Position numbers and translations under genes: made by a program
Part shown: piece after piece, positions 16,798 through 26,167 of the stretch
How positions within the stretch are numbered: the first letter of the stretch is position 1
Layout of the letters: each line of letters begins with the position of its first letter
Notes under the pieces: generated by a model
Database searches by the model: none
What the model saw: only the letters and a program-made list of their open reading frames with translations
What the model was told of the DNA's origin: nothing
Assembly (NCBI GenBank): GCA_050486205.1
Contig: JBJHCW010000001.1
Location: forward strand, 62,001-126,000
Reading direction: 5' to 3'
From: PWQG01 sp050486205
Lineage (GTDB): Bacteria > Pseudomonadota > Gammaproteobacteria > Pseudomonadales > Pseudohongiellaceae
DNA: 64,000 nt

Positions 16798-17720
16798 CAA
16801 GGCGCAGGCGCGACAGTCTGCTGCTGCACACCGAGCCCATCGATGCCGATACGGATCACATCGCCGGGCTGCAGATACTGTGGCGGATCCATGCCATCAC
16901 CAACGCCCTCCGGCGTGCCCGTGAAAATCAGATCGCCGGGCATCAGGGTCATGAACTGGCTGATATAGGACACCAGCGCCGGTACACCAAAGACCATCTG
17001 GTTGGTATTGCCCTGCTGCCGCATTTCACCGTTGATCTCCGACCATACCGCCAGGTTCTGCACATCCGCCACGCTGTCACGGGTGACCAGCCAGGGCCCC
17101 GTCGGCGCAAAGGTATCGGCACTCTTGCCTTTGACAAACTGGCCGGCCCTTTCGCGCTGGAACGCCCGCTCTGACACATCATTGCCAACCGAGAAACCCG
17201 CCACATGGTTCATGGCCTCGGCCTCACTGACATACTGCGCCCGGCTGCCGATGACTATCACCAACTCGGCTTCGTAATCCAGCTTGGTGGCCCCACGCGG
17301 TGTGATCACATCATCAAACGGCCCACTCAGTGCTGTCACAGCCTTCATGAACACCATCGGCTCCTCGGGCACTTCCACCGCCATTTCGGCGGCGTGATCG
17401 ATATAATTGAAACCGATCGCAATGATCTTGCCAACGCCGGTCAACGGCGCTCCCAGCCGGGGCTCACCCTCCACCACCGGCAAGCTGGCCAGGGGAATAT
17501 CGGCGATGCGCCGCAGGCCTTCATCGGACAGAAGATCCGGCGTGATGTCATCCACATACCCGGACAGGTCTCGTATGTTGCCCTGGGCATCAATCAGCCC
17601 GGGACGCTCGACCCCGACATCACCAAACCTGACCAGTGTCAGTTCCGTCGCCTGGGCTGCTGTCAGTAACAGGCCAGACAGTACAACGCCGGTCAACAGG
17701 GTTCTGCAATAGGAACGCAT
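16797..17720 (-). CDS. Fumarylacetoacetate hydrolase-family protein with signal peptide
   Basis: A 307-residue protein. Residues about 1-24 (RTLLTGVVLSGLLLTAAQA) form a hydrophobic signal ending in an AQA cleavage motif. The rest is a complete FAH-family domain: IIAIGFNYIDHAAEM, the metal ligands in LDYEAELVIVIG, VGNDVSERAFQ, and the C-terminal GDLIFTGTPEGVG. Cytosolic relatives start directly at the LVRFG strand, so the signal is an extra feature. The reaction is probably C-C bond hydrolysis or decarboxylation of a keto acid, apparently outside the cytoplasm. The ATG at 17720 has a GAGG six bases upstream; a GTG at 17732 is less likely. Confidence 0.82.
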   Translation of the reverse strand: MRSYCRTLLTGVVLSGLLLTAAQATELTLVRFGDVGVERPGLIDAQGNIRDLSGYVDDITPDLLSDEGLRRIADIPLASLPVVEGEPRLGAPLTGVGKIIAIGFNYIDHAAEMAVEVPEEPMVFMKAVTALSGPFDDVITPRGATKLDYEAELVIVIGSRAQYVSEAEAMNHVAGFSVGNDVSERAFQRERAGQFVKGKSADTFAPTGPWLVTRDSVADVQNLAVWSEINGEMRQQGNTNQMVFGVPALVSYISQFMTLMPGDLIFTGTPEGVGDGMDPPQYLQPGDVIRIGIDGLGVQQQTVAPAP

Positions 17721-17815
17721 GGGTTGCCTCACTTTTTTTGTTTGTTGGAAAAAGCATCTGCTGACCCGGATACTATCAGACTCGTCCTTCCGAGGCTCCC
17801 GGTAGGCCGCTTGTG

Positions 17816-17849
17816 CTGCTGGAGCCTGCCTGCGAGCTGGCTCCAGCAG
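17816..17849 (-). terminator. Strong 11-bp stem-loop downstream of the first GST
   Basis: A perfect inverted repeat (CTGCTGGAGCC 17816-17826, GGCTCCAGCAG 17839-17849) with a 12-nt loop, 19 bases after the GST stop. No T tract follows. It may terminate GST transcription or protect the mRNA end. Confidence 0.45.
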
Positions 17850-17867
17850 AGGTCAAGCACCTGGACA

Positions 17868-18491
17868 TCACGCGGGCACGGGTGCCAGGGCGTTGTCCAG
17901 CTCATTGGCACGACGTGCTGCCGGGCGCGCTTCGCAGCGCTCCACATAGGCCACAAACGCCGGACGCGGTTCCAGATTTTTCTGCATGAGCTCCCAGCCC
18001 AGGTAGCTGGCCATCACAACATCGGCTGCGGTGAACTGCTCACCACACAAAAAGCGACGGTCACTGACCGCCTGCTCGATAGCGTCCACCGTGTGCGCGT
18101 ATTTACCGCAGCCAACTGCCTGCGCGTTTTCGTCATTGATTTCCCAATTGTATGCCTTGGCACTGCAAGCCATTTCAAACGGCCCGGCGGCGAAAAACAG
18201 CCAGCGGTAGTACGTGCCGCGCTCGGCTGACTGCGCCGGCGGGGCAAGATCTTTCTCCGGAAATTGATCAGCCAGATACGCGCAGATGGCGGCCACTTCC
18301 GTCACAACAGCATCCCCGTGCGTGATCGCAGGCACCTTGCCCATGGGGTTGATGGCCAGATAGTCCGGGGACTTGATGTCATCACCGTACTCCTTGACTA
18401 CCACCTGGTAGGTCAGACCCAGCTCTTCCAGCATCCAGCGTACAACGCGACCGCGCGACCAGGGGTTGGTGTACAGGGTAATGTCCTTCAT
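17868..18491 (-). CDS. Glutathione S-transferase family protein
   Basis: A 207-residue GST. The thioredoxin-like N domain begins DITLYTNPWSRGRVVRWML and contains the cis-proline glutathione site MGKVPAITHGDAVVTE. The all-helical C domain follows. It should conjugate or reduce electrophiles with glutathione in the cytoplasm. It is a close paralogue of the GST at 26168-26794, sharing long runs such as EVAAICAYLAD, YYRWLFFAAGP and LAINPMGKVPAI. A GGAG ribosome site precedes the ATG. It is divergent from the ECF sigma gene. Confidence 0.92.
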   Translation of the reverse strand: MKDITLYTNPWSRGRVVRWMLEELGLTYQVVVKEYGDDIKSPDYLAINPMGKVPAITHGDAVVTEVAAICAYLADQFPEKDLAPPAQSAERGTYYRWLFFAAGPFEMACSAKAYNWEINDENAQAVGCGKYAHTVDAIEQAVSDRRFLCGEQFTAADVVMASYLGWELMQKNLEPRPAFVAYVERCEARPAARRANELDNALAPVPA

Positions 18492-18691
18492 AAAGTCTCC
18501 TTATCAACATAACAGTCATTAAATTCTGTGGTTGTAATGTGTGTATTCAATTGTTTTCTTGATCATGCCAGCACAGCTTAAATGCCTAATAGGATATATT
18601 CCGCCCTGTTTGTTCTGCATAATGCATTTTTCCCGGCAAGTGTGCGCCAGGCACTCTCTCAACGCTCACCACACAGAATGCAGGCCGATTG

Positions 18692-19933
18692 ATGAGTGTT
18701 TCATCACAGCAAATAGGCGACATCTATCAACAACATTCCCGGCAGGTGTTGGCAACACTGATCCGTTTACTGGGTGACTTCACCCTGGCAGAAGAATCCC
18801 TGCAGGATGCCATTGCCGCCGCATTGCAGCAGTGGCCCAGGGATGGCATTCCCGACAACCCTTCGGCCTGGTTGATCCGCATTGGTCATCGCCGCGGTAT
18901 CGATCAGATCCGTCGTCGCCAGACGGCACGCCACTATGCGCAGCTTGCCGGGCAGACGGAGGAAGAACAGGCGGATTCCTTTGTGGAACCCGACAGGCAA
19001 AGCATTGTTGATGATCAGTTGCGTCTGCTGTTCATCTGCTGCCATCCCATACTCAGCAGCGAAGCACGACTGGCGCTGACCTTGCGGGAGATGTGTAATC
19101 TGAGCACCGAGCAGGTTGCCAGTGCCCTGCTTCAAAAGACCACCACCGTGGCGCAACGCATTGTGCGCGCCAAGCGTAAAATCCGTGAACAACAGATCCC
19201 TTACGAAGTGCCGGGTACCGACGAGTTGCCACAACGTCTGCCCGATGTGCTGCGTGTGGTCTATCTGATGTTCAATGAGGGTTACTCACAAAGCAGCGGC
19301 ACTGCCCTGCTCAATGTTGACCTGGCCAACGAAGCGATCCGACTCGGCCGGGAGCTGACTGTTCTGTTGCCTCACGGTGAGGTGTTCGGACTCATGGCCT
19401 TGATGTTACTGCAGCATTCACGCCGCCACGCCCGGTTGGATAAAGAAGGTGAACTGATCACCCTGGAAGAACAGGATCGTCAGCGCTGGGACCGGCAGGC
19501 CATCGCAGAAGGTCTTCAGTGGCTTGAGCGCGCCCTGGCGCAGACACCGACTTCCGCTTATACACTGCAGGCATCCATTGCTGCCGAACACGCGCAGGCG
19601 CCAGACAGCACACAAACTGACTGGCGACGCATCACGCGTTTGTATGAAGCACTGTACCAACAACAGCCCTCACCGGTGATTGCGCTCAACCATGCGGTGG
19701 CGGTGGCCATGCGCGATTCGCCTGAAGCGGGGTTGCAACTGCTGGATGGGCTCGCCACCCACAAGGCAATTGTGAACTACCATCTGTTTCATGCCGCAAA
19801 AGCCGATCTGCTGCGGCGCGCCGGGCTGCGTGAAGCGGCGCTGCTGTCCTATCGGCGCGCGCTGTCATTGAGCAATCAGGCACCGGAACAACGTTATCTG
19901 AGCCGGCGTATCTGTGAGCTGGAGAACGCGTGA
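18692..19933 (+). CDS. ECF42-type RNA polymerase sigma factor
   Basis: A 413-residue sigma factor. Regions 2 and 4 span about residues 5-75 and 110-165 (SLQDAIAAALQQWPRDGIP, IGHRRGIDQIRRRQTARH, LREMCNLSTEQVASALL). They are followed by the DUF6596/TPR-like extension (VYLMFNEGYSQSSG, AEGLQWLERALAQTPT, SPVIALNHAVAVAM) that defines the ECF42 group. This group has no anti-sigma factor and its long C-terminal domain is thought to control activity. Three small genes follow on the same strand, two with YciI/DGPF domains, which is the known genomic signature of ECF42. A TTG lies one codon upstream of the ATG. Confidence 0.93.
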   Translation: MSVSSQQIGDIYQQHSRQVLATLIRLLGDFTLAEESLQDAIAAALQQWPRDGIPDNPSAWLIRIGHRRGIDQIRRRQTARHYAQLAGQTEEEQADSFVEPDRQSIVDDQLRLLFICCHPILSSEARLALTLREMCNLSTEQVASALLQKTTTVAQRIVRAKRKIREQQIPYEVPGTDELPQRLPDVLRVVYLMFNEGYSQSSGTALLNVDLANEAIRLGRELTVLLPHGEVFGLMALMLLQHSRRHARLDKEGELITLEEQDRQRWDRQAIAEGLQWLERALAQTPTSAYTLQASIAAEHAQAPDSTQTDWRRITRLYEALYQQQPSPVIALNHAVAVAMRDSPEAGLQLLDGLATHKAIVNYHLFHAAKADLLRRAGLREAALLSYRRALSLSNQAPEQRYLSRRICELENA

Positions 19934-20032
19934 ATCAGAAAAAAATCCATGGGCGATGTCGACTGTCAGCAGCTTGAACCGACTGTAAGGAGCTGATCAC
20001 GAATATCAGCAACGACCAAGGAGCATAAACCA

Positions 20033-20872
20033 ATGAAATACATGTTGATCCGCAAAGCAGACGAGGCCACCGAGCGGGGCGAGCTGCCCTCACAGGATTT
20101 GCTGGCCGCCATGGCCGAATACAATGAGAAGATGGTGCGCGCCGGTGTGTTTGTAGATGGTAACGGCCTGCGGCCCAGCAGCGAAGGTTGTCGTGTCGAA
20201 TTCCATGATGGTGAGCCAGTGGTCATGGACGGTCCGTTTACCGAAACCAAAGAACTGTTGGCCGGTTACAGCGTACTGGAGGTGGACTCACTGGAAGAGG
20301 CTGTGGAATGGGCCAAACAGTGGCCCGCCATGGACAATGACGGTAACGCCCGCCTGGAGCTGCGTCGTTATTTCACCATGGCCGATTTTGAGCAGGGCCA
20401 TGGTCTGGACAAACACCTGCAACAGGCGGCGCTGCCCGCCGGCCTCAATGTGCACCTGAGTTTTGCCGGCAATTGTCTCGAAGCCATGCAATTCTATGCC
20501 GAAGTCACCGGTGGCCACCTGGAGGCAGTAATGACTTACGCCGACACACCAGCCGCTGAACAGATGCCAAAGACCATGCAAGACAAGGTCATTCATGCCT
20601 CGCTGAATATCCGTGGTCGCCGTTTGATGGGTGCTGATGCGCCAGCAGAGCGTTATGAAGCCGCCAAAGGCATGCAGGTGCAACTGGAATACACCGATGC
20701 CGAGCAGGCGGAGCGGGTGTTCAGGCAGTTGGCCGAAGGTGGCCAGACAGTTATGCCCTTTGACCAGACTTTCTGGGCCTACCGCTTCGGCATGGCCATT
20801 GACCGTTTTGGTGTGCCATGGATGATCAATTGTGAAGCGGGTCCCGGCCCGACGCAAAACTCAACAAGCTGA
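20033..20872 (+). CDS. YciI (DGPF) and VOC/PhnB-like fusion protein
   Basis: A 279-residue two-domain protein. Residues 1-115 are a YciI/DGPF domain with the signature DGPFTETKELLAGYSVLEV. Residues about 135-268 are a glyoxalase/PhnB-like VOC domain (LNVHLSFAGNCLEAMQFYAEVTGG ending in WMINCE; only part quoted as motif LSFAGNCLEAMQFYAE). Neither domain has a known reaction here. The DGPF domain family is tied by gene neighbourhood to ECF42 sigma factors. An AAGGAG precedes the start. Its 3' end carries 15-bp tandem repeats that run into the next gene's ribosome site. Confidence 0.88.
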   Translation: MKYMLIRKADEATERGELPSQDLLAAMAEYNEKMVRAGVFVDGNGLRPSSEGCRVEFHDGEPVVMDGPFTETKELLAGYSVLEVDSLEEAVEWAKQWPAMDNDGNARLELRRYFTMADFEQGHGLDKHLQQAALPAGLNVHLSFAGNCLEAMQFYAEVTGGHLEAVMTYADTPAAEQMPKTMQDKVIHASLNIRGRRLMGADAPAERYEAAKGMQVQLEYTDAEQAERVFRQLAEGGQTVMPFDQTFWAYRFGMAIDRFGVPWMINCEAGPGPTQNSTS

Positions 20873-20905
20873 GAATCAACAAGCTGGGAATCAACAAGGA
20901 GACGA
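20861..20905 (+). repeat. Tandem 15-bp repeats spanning a stop codon and RBS
   Basis: TCAACAAGCTGAGAA (20861-20875), TCAACAAGCTGGGAA (20876-20890) and the diverged TCAACAAGGAGACGA (20891-20905) follow directly on each other. The first copy contains the TGA stop of the fusion gene and the last supplies the AAGGAG of the next gene. This looks like slippage-generated duplication. Confidence 0.7.
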
Positions 20906-20907
20906 TC

Positions 20908-21270
20908 ATGAAATACGCTGCGCTGGTGTACTACCAGGAAAGCATCATCAACGCCATGAGCGAACAGGAGTGGCATGATCTGAATCAGGAGTGTGTAGCC
21001 GGTGTCGAACGCCTGAGCGCGCAGGGCAAGTATCTGGCAGGCCAGGCGCTGCAACCGATTGAAAGCGCCAGCACGGTGCAGGTACGCGATGGTGAGGTGC
21101 TGATTTCCGATGGCCCTTTTGCAGAAACCAAGGAGCAGTTGGCTGGGTTCTATCTGCTGGAGGCCAGGGACCTGAACGAAGCCCTGCAACTGGCCAGCCG
21201 CATTCCGCCGGCACGTTTTGGCAGCATTGAAGTGCGCCCGATTCGTGAATTGCCACCCAAAGATGAGTGA
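20908..21270 (+). CDS. YciI family (DGPF) protein
   Basis: A 120-residue single-domain YciI/DGPF protein, with the signature SDGPFAETKEQLAGFYLLEARDLNEAL at about residues 68-95 (motif SDGPFAETKEQLAGF). The fold is a ferredoxin-like dimer. The reaction is unknown for this subgroup, although E. coli YciI is proposed to be a hydrolase. It is the second DGPF protein behind the ECF42 sigma factor and is probably part of its regulon. An AAGGAG lies before the ATG. Confidence 0.9.
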   Translation: MKYAALVYYQESIINAMSEQEWHDLNQECVAGVERLSAQGKYLAGQALQPIESASTVQVRDGEVLISDGPFAETKEQLAGFYLLEARDLNEALQLASRIPPARFGSIEVRPIRELPPKDE

Positions 21271-21301
21271 ACAGTTTTAATAACTGAACAGGACAATTCC
21301 T

Positions 21302-21655
21302 ATGCATTACGTTGACGGTTTTGTGGCCGCAGTGCCAACAGAGAACAAAGAGAAATACATCAAACACGCGCAGGATGCGGTTGCCGTTTTCAAGGACCAC
21401 GGCGCACTGCGTGTTGTTGAATGTTGGGGGGATGATGTGCCCGATGGCGAAGTCACCTCCTTCCCCATGGCGGTCAAGTGCAAACCGGATGAAACCGTGG
21501 TTTTTTCCTGGATTGCCTGGCCCAGCCGTGAAGTGCGTGACGCCGGCATGCGCAAAGTGATGGAAGACCCGCGCATACAGCCCGACGTCAACCCCATGCC
21601 CTTTGACGGCAAGCGCCTGATCTTTGGTGGCTTTCAGATGGTTGTTGATCAGTAG
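21302..21655 (+). CDS. DUF1428 family protein
   Basis: A 117-residue protein matching DUF1428: it opens with MHYVDGFVAAVP, and contains YIKHAQDAVAVFKDHGALR, VVFSWIAWPSREVRDAG and MPFDGKRLIFGGFQ. The family is a small alpha/beta-barrel dimer of unknown function, related to the EthD/YciI ferredoxin-like group. It is the last gene of the sigma-YciI cluster and ends six bases from the convergent hydrolase. Confidence 0.9.
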   Translation: MHYVDGFVAAVPTENKEKYIKHAQDAVAVFKDHGALRVVECWGDDVPDGEVTSFPMAVKCKPDETVVFSWIAWPSREVRDAGMRKVMEDPRIQPDVNPMPFDGKRLIFGGFQMVVDQ

Positions 21656-21661
21656 GTGCGG

Positions 21662-22720
21662 CTAGGGAGCCTCTCCCTGACCTGGGCTCTGCAGGGCATC
21701 GAGCAACTCCAGCACATGTGTGTGGAACAGATCCGGTTCTTCAAACGGGATGTTGTGTGCGGAGTGCTCGAACCAGATCAGCTGTTTTACCGGTGCATCC
21801 AGTGCCTCCAGATAGTCAGCTGCAACGCTGGCATCCACGTGACGATCGTAGCGACCAACCAAAACGAACGCCGGCACTTCAAGGGCGGGCACAGACTGAA
21901 AGAGGTCCAGCGACTGCAACTCTTCATGCATGGCATCCAGTGTGACGTTGTTGGCGCGAATGATGCGCGGGATCTCCCAGGGGGTCACAATCCCGGAAAG
22001 CATTGCCCGGATGCTAACCCACAGGTAATTTGGCGGTTGGTGGAAAATTGCGCCATACCGCCCAGCCAGCCTTTCCACCTCCATCGCACTGGCAGCGTCT
22101 GGATGCGGTGGCGGCCCGATAGCCCGTAACAGACTTGACGCATCGGTGTCGTTTCGTGATTCAGCTTCATCCAGCAGAAAACCGTAACGACTCTGTTGTT
22201 GAGCCAGCGTGGCAACCAGGGGATTGACTGCAACAATTGCGGATACCTTCTCCGGGTGGTTGCGACCGTACAGCAAACCCAGGGCAGCGCCCCAGGAGTG
22301 CCCAAGCAGAATGATCCTGTCCTGGCCCAGCTGTTGTCGCAAATGGTCAACAACACCATCCAGATCCGCAAGGTGTTGATCAATGGTCAAGGCCTCAATA
22401 CTGGCATCCGGATCAAATGAGCGACCCGCCCCCCGTTGATCCCAATAAGCCACAACAAAATGATTCTCCAGTTCGCTGTTGTAATAACGAAACAAAGGTC
22501 GTTCAGCGCCACCCGGTCCGCCGTGCAACCAGAGCAGCACCGGTGCTTCAGCATCCAAGCCACGTGTCATCAAATAGAGTTCGGCACCATCAGCACCTGC
22601 CAGGTACCCGTCATTCCGGACAGACTCTGCTGACGACTGACAGGCGGCCAGCACCAGGCACAATACCAGTACCGCCACAGGACTTGTGCATAAACGACGC
22701 ACGGCTTCAGTCCAGCCCAT
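21662..22720 (-). CDS. Proline-iminopeptidase-like alpha/beta hydrolase lipoprotein
   Basis: A 352-residue alpha/beta hydrolase. The N terminus VAVLVLCLVLAACQSS carries a lipoprotein signal (LAAC). The oxyanion motif is LHGGPGG, the nucleophile lies in LGHSWGAALG, the acid near GRYDRHVD and the histidine in FEHSAHN. This HGGPGG layout is typical of prolyl aminopeptidases and related peptidases (S33), here apparently on the cell envelope. The frame is open 55 codons further upstream, but that part overlaps the Hsp70 gene. The ATG at 22720 overlaps the Hsp70 stop by 14 bases and starts the signal peptide. Confidence 0.85.
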   Translation of the reverse strand: MGWTEAVRRLCTSPVAVLVLCLVLAACQSSAESVRNDGYLAGADGAELYLMTRGLDAEAPVLLWLHGGPGGAERPLFRYYNSELENHFVVAYWDQRGAGRSFDPDASIEALTIDQHLADLDGVVDHLRQQLGQDRIILLGHSWGAALGLLYGRNHPEKVSAIVAVNPLVATLAQQQSRYGFLLDEAESRNDTDASSLLRAIGPPPHPDAASAMEVERLAGRYGAIFHQPPNYLWVSIRAMLSGIVTPWEIPRIIRANNVTLDAMHEELQSLDLFQSVPALEVPAFVLVGRYDRHVDASVAADYLEALDAPVKQLIWFEHSAHNIPFEEPDLFHTHVLELLDALQSPGQGEAP

Positions 22721-24092
22721 AACCGTGATAACTCGCAATCGCCAACCCGCGAGCCACGCCGGTGAAAATATCATGCTCAACCACCTTGCCCGGGAACCGG
22801 CTTTCCAGCAGATCCACAACGGCGCGTAATTTGCAGGAACCGCCGGTGCGCACAATGTAATCGACCTGCTCCGGATGCACACCATTGCGCAAAAGCAAGG
22901 CCGACACCCGTTGCCCCAATTCTCCGGTCACGCCCCGGATGATAGTGTTCAGCCTGGCACGAGAGAATGGCAGACTCAGGTCGATTTCAGGAATCTCCAG
23001 GCGAGTGCATTCTTCCACTGACAAGCGCGCCTTGGCTTCCTTGATGGCCTGTAGAATATCGTGGCTTTCATTGTTGACAATAACATCGCGCAACCGCCGG
23101 ATCTTCTCCACGCCAGGTCCACCGTCACTGATGTACTCGTGCAATCTCGCCGTATACTCGTTCTGGTTCAAGGTATGGGTGATGGCCCAGTTGAGCAGCT
23201 TTTTTTCATACAGGTGGAAGGGAAACTCCGTGGTGACTTCCCGGCTCTCCGACTGACGCGTCCAGGAAAGACCCTGCCCCAGCTCCGGGAAGACCAGCGC
23301 GCGATAGATGAGCTGATCGATATGATCCCCGCCGATGCCCGCGCCTTCGGTATCCAGCACCTGAAAGTCACCATCAGACCAGTCCACCAGGCTCAGGTCC
23401 AGCGTTCCACCCCCGAAATCAACGGTCAGCACCCGGCAATCCTCCATTCCCTTGCGCTGCTGCAGAAAACTCAGGCAGGCGGCCAGAGGCTCAGGATAGA
23501 GGCGGTTGGCGGCCAGCCCGCCATGCTGACTGGCCTCGACAAGGCGCTCGACTGCCTTGCGGTTGCTCTGTTCACCGCCGCCCTCGAACTCCACAGGTCG
23601 GCCCACGTAGACGCGCCCGGCCCGATGGTCCGGGACGCGGGTCACTGCCTTGCCAAACACCAGAAACACCGGCGTGACAAGCGCCACCAGCCGAAAGTGC
23701 CGGCCGAAGATCTCAATACGCTCCAGCCCGGTCTCACCAAGCAGGCGTTTGATGCCCAGGAAGAGTCTGCCGGGCAGGCCATGATCATCACTCGGCCCGT
23801 AGATCATCTGCCGTCCACCTTCCTCCGGTGCCCCACCGTCCAGCGGGTCACGCACGTCCATGGCGGCCTCACCAATGGCTTTGGCCGTGATTTCCACGCG
23901 CCGGGCCCGGTTCTCGCTGACATACTTCTGCACGGCCGGGCTGCCCACCAGGGTCTGGAACTCACGATCGATGTGCACAGCCGTGGGCATGGTGTCGCGG
24001 CCAGGCTCCAGCTCCAGACAGCGAACACGTTTGCCGTCATACCAGGCCACCGCTGAATTCGAGGTGCCAAAATCAATACCTATACCAATCAT
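22707..24092 (-). CDS. YegD-like Hsp70 family protein
   Basis: A 461-residue actin/Hsp70-fold ATPase. The phosphate-1 motif is GIGIDFGTSNSAVAWYDG, phosphate-2 is VLTVDFGGGTLDLSLVDW, and the adenosine motif is VDYIVRTGGSCKLRAV. It ends right after the ATPase domain, without the substrate-binding domain of DnaK. This is the length and layout of E. coli YegD (about 450). The client and partner are unknown. The ATG at 24092 has an AAGGA upstream. A 40-residue small ORF precedes it by 63 bases and a lipoprotein hydrolase overlaps its end, so the three may be one operon. Confidence 0.88.
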   Translation of the reverse strand: MIGIGIDFGTSNSAVAWYDGKRVRCLELEPGRDTMPTAVHIDREFQTLVGSPAVQKYVSENRARRVEITAKAIGEAAMDVRDPLDGGAPEEGGRQMIYGPSDDHGLPGRLFLGIKRLLGETGLERIEIFGRHFRLVALVTPVFLVFGKAVTRVPDHRAGRVYVGRPVEFEGGGEQSNRKAVERLVEASQHGGLAANRLYPEPLAACLSFLQQRKGMEDCRVLTVDFGGGTLDLSLVDWSDGDFQVLDTEGAGIGGDHIDQLIYRALVFPELGQGLSWTRQSESREVTTEFPFHLYEKKLLNWAITHTLNQNEYTARLHEYISDGGPGVEKIRRLRDVIVNNESHDILQAIKEAKARLSVEECTRLEIPEIDLSLPFSRARLNTIIRGVTGELGQRVSALLLRNGVHPEQVDYIVRTGGSCKLRAVVDLLESRFPGKVVEHDIFTGVARGLAIASYHGYGLD

Positions 24093-24155
24093 CAAGGTCC
24101 TTCCGGAAAAAAACAGCAACTGGGTGGTTCGGCACGCTGACAGTCGGCCAGACGC

Positions 24156-24278
24156 TCACTGCCAACCCGGCACGCGCCGCTGGATCCATTGCTCAATGAT
24201 CGCAGGGTCATCGGCTGGCACGGGCGGCTTGCGGCTTGTCACTGGCTTGCGCGCTTTTTGCATCTCCGGTGGCCTCAT
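24156..24278 (-). CDS. Small hypothetical ORF (40 aa) before the Hsp70 gene
   Basis: A 40-codon ORF starting with ATG at 24278 that reads MRPPEMQKARKPV..., then PADDPAIIEQWIQRRVPGWQ at the end. It is basic and proline-rich, with an amphipathic C-terminal segment. The codon use looks like that of neighbouring genes. No good ribosome site is visible. It lies alone between the ABC permease stop and the Hsp70 start, on the same strand. I do not recognise it; it may be a real small protein or chance. Confidence 0.4.
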   Translation of the reverse strand: MRPPEMQKARKPVTSRKPPVPADDPAIIEQWIQRRVPGWQ

Positions 24279-24357
24279 GAATGAACGTGTTCAGTGGATT
24301 GTACACCGGGTTTGATCCCGACCATTGTCCATTCATTGTCAGCTGCCTGCAACACGC

Positions 24358-25115
24358 TCACACCTTGATGCGGTACCCCGTGCGCAACATCCACCAGACC
24401 ACGCAGAAGCACGCCACCAGAAACAGCAACACCATGCCCAGGCTCACGGCGGCGTTGACATCCGATATGCCATAGAAACTCCAGCGGAACCCATTGACCA
24501 GATAGACAACCGGATTGAACAGTGTGATGGTCTGCCACACCGGTGGCAACATGGTGATGGAATAGAAACTGCCACCCAGAAACGCCAGTGGCATCAATAC
24601 CATCATTGGCACAATCTGCAGGCGTTCAAAGCCGTCCGCCCAGATTCCCAGCATGAAACCAAACAGGCTGAAGGTCACTGAAATCAATACCAGAAAAGCC
24701 AACATCCACAGCGGATACACAATGGAGAAATCCACAAACAGCTGCGCGGTCGCCAGAATGATCAGGCCCAGTATCACCGACTTGGTGGCTGCTGCACCCA
24801 CATAACCGAGCACTATTTCCAGCGGTGACACCGGCGCTGCCAGCAGTTCGTAGATGGTGCCGGTGAACTTGGGCATATAGATACCGAAGGAAGCATTGGA
24901 TGTGCTCTCCATCAACACCGTCATCATGATGAGACCCGGCACGATGTAGGCGGCATAGGCGATGCCATCAATTTCCATCATCCGTGAGCCAATTGCCGAG
25001 CCGAACACTATAAAATACAGTGAGGTCGACAGCACGGGGGAGGCAATGCTCTGCATCAGGGTGCGGAAGGTACGGGCCATCTCGAAACGGTAGATCGCTT
25101 TTATGGCGTACACAT

Positions 25116-25119
<4 letters not shown>
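24358..25119 (-). CDS. ABC-2 type transporter permease
   Basis: A 253-residue membrane protein with six hydrophobic segments of the ABC2_membrane family (MARTFRTLMQSIASPVLSTSL near the start, LAAPVSPLEIVLGYVGAAATK in the middle, LPPVWQTITLFNPVVYLVNG toward the end). It is the membrane half of a DrrAB/YadGH-like exporter. Its start overlaps the stop of the ATPase gene by four bases (ATGA). The substrate could be a lipid, drug or polysaccharide; the SoxR-type promoter upstream hints at a redox-active compound. Confidence 0.92.
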
Positions 25120-26042
<923 letters not shown>

Positions 26043-26080
26043 GAATTAACCTCTCCATCACGTACACTACGTCAGGAGGC

Positions 26081-26111
26081 ATGCTAAAACCTCAACTTAA
26101 CTTGAGGTCAA
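26081..26111 (-). promoter_or_regulatory. SoxR-type operator and promoter of the ABC exporter
   Basis: Plus-strand 26090-26107 reads CCTCAACTTAACTTGAGG, an 18-bp dyad matching the SoxR box. On the minus strand it lies inside a promoter with -35 TTGACC (26111-26106), a 19-bp spacer, and -10 TAGCAT (26086-26081). The overlong 19-bp spacer centred on a dyad is the architecture that MerR-family activators such as SoxR require. It points at the ABC exporter, 39 bases away. No soxR gene lies in the window. Confidence 0.8.
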
Positions 26112-26167
26112 CACCCTTGAACAGGAAACTTCTCCACTGGTCGCGGCAAGACGCTGGCATTCGACAA

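Noticed and set aside
22721..22885. Upstream extension of the lipoprotein hydrolase into the Hsp70 gene
   Set aside because: The extension does not resemble a signal or any domain and overlaps Hsp70 coding sequence; the ATG at 22720 starts a lipoprotein signal.
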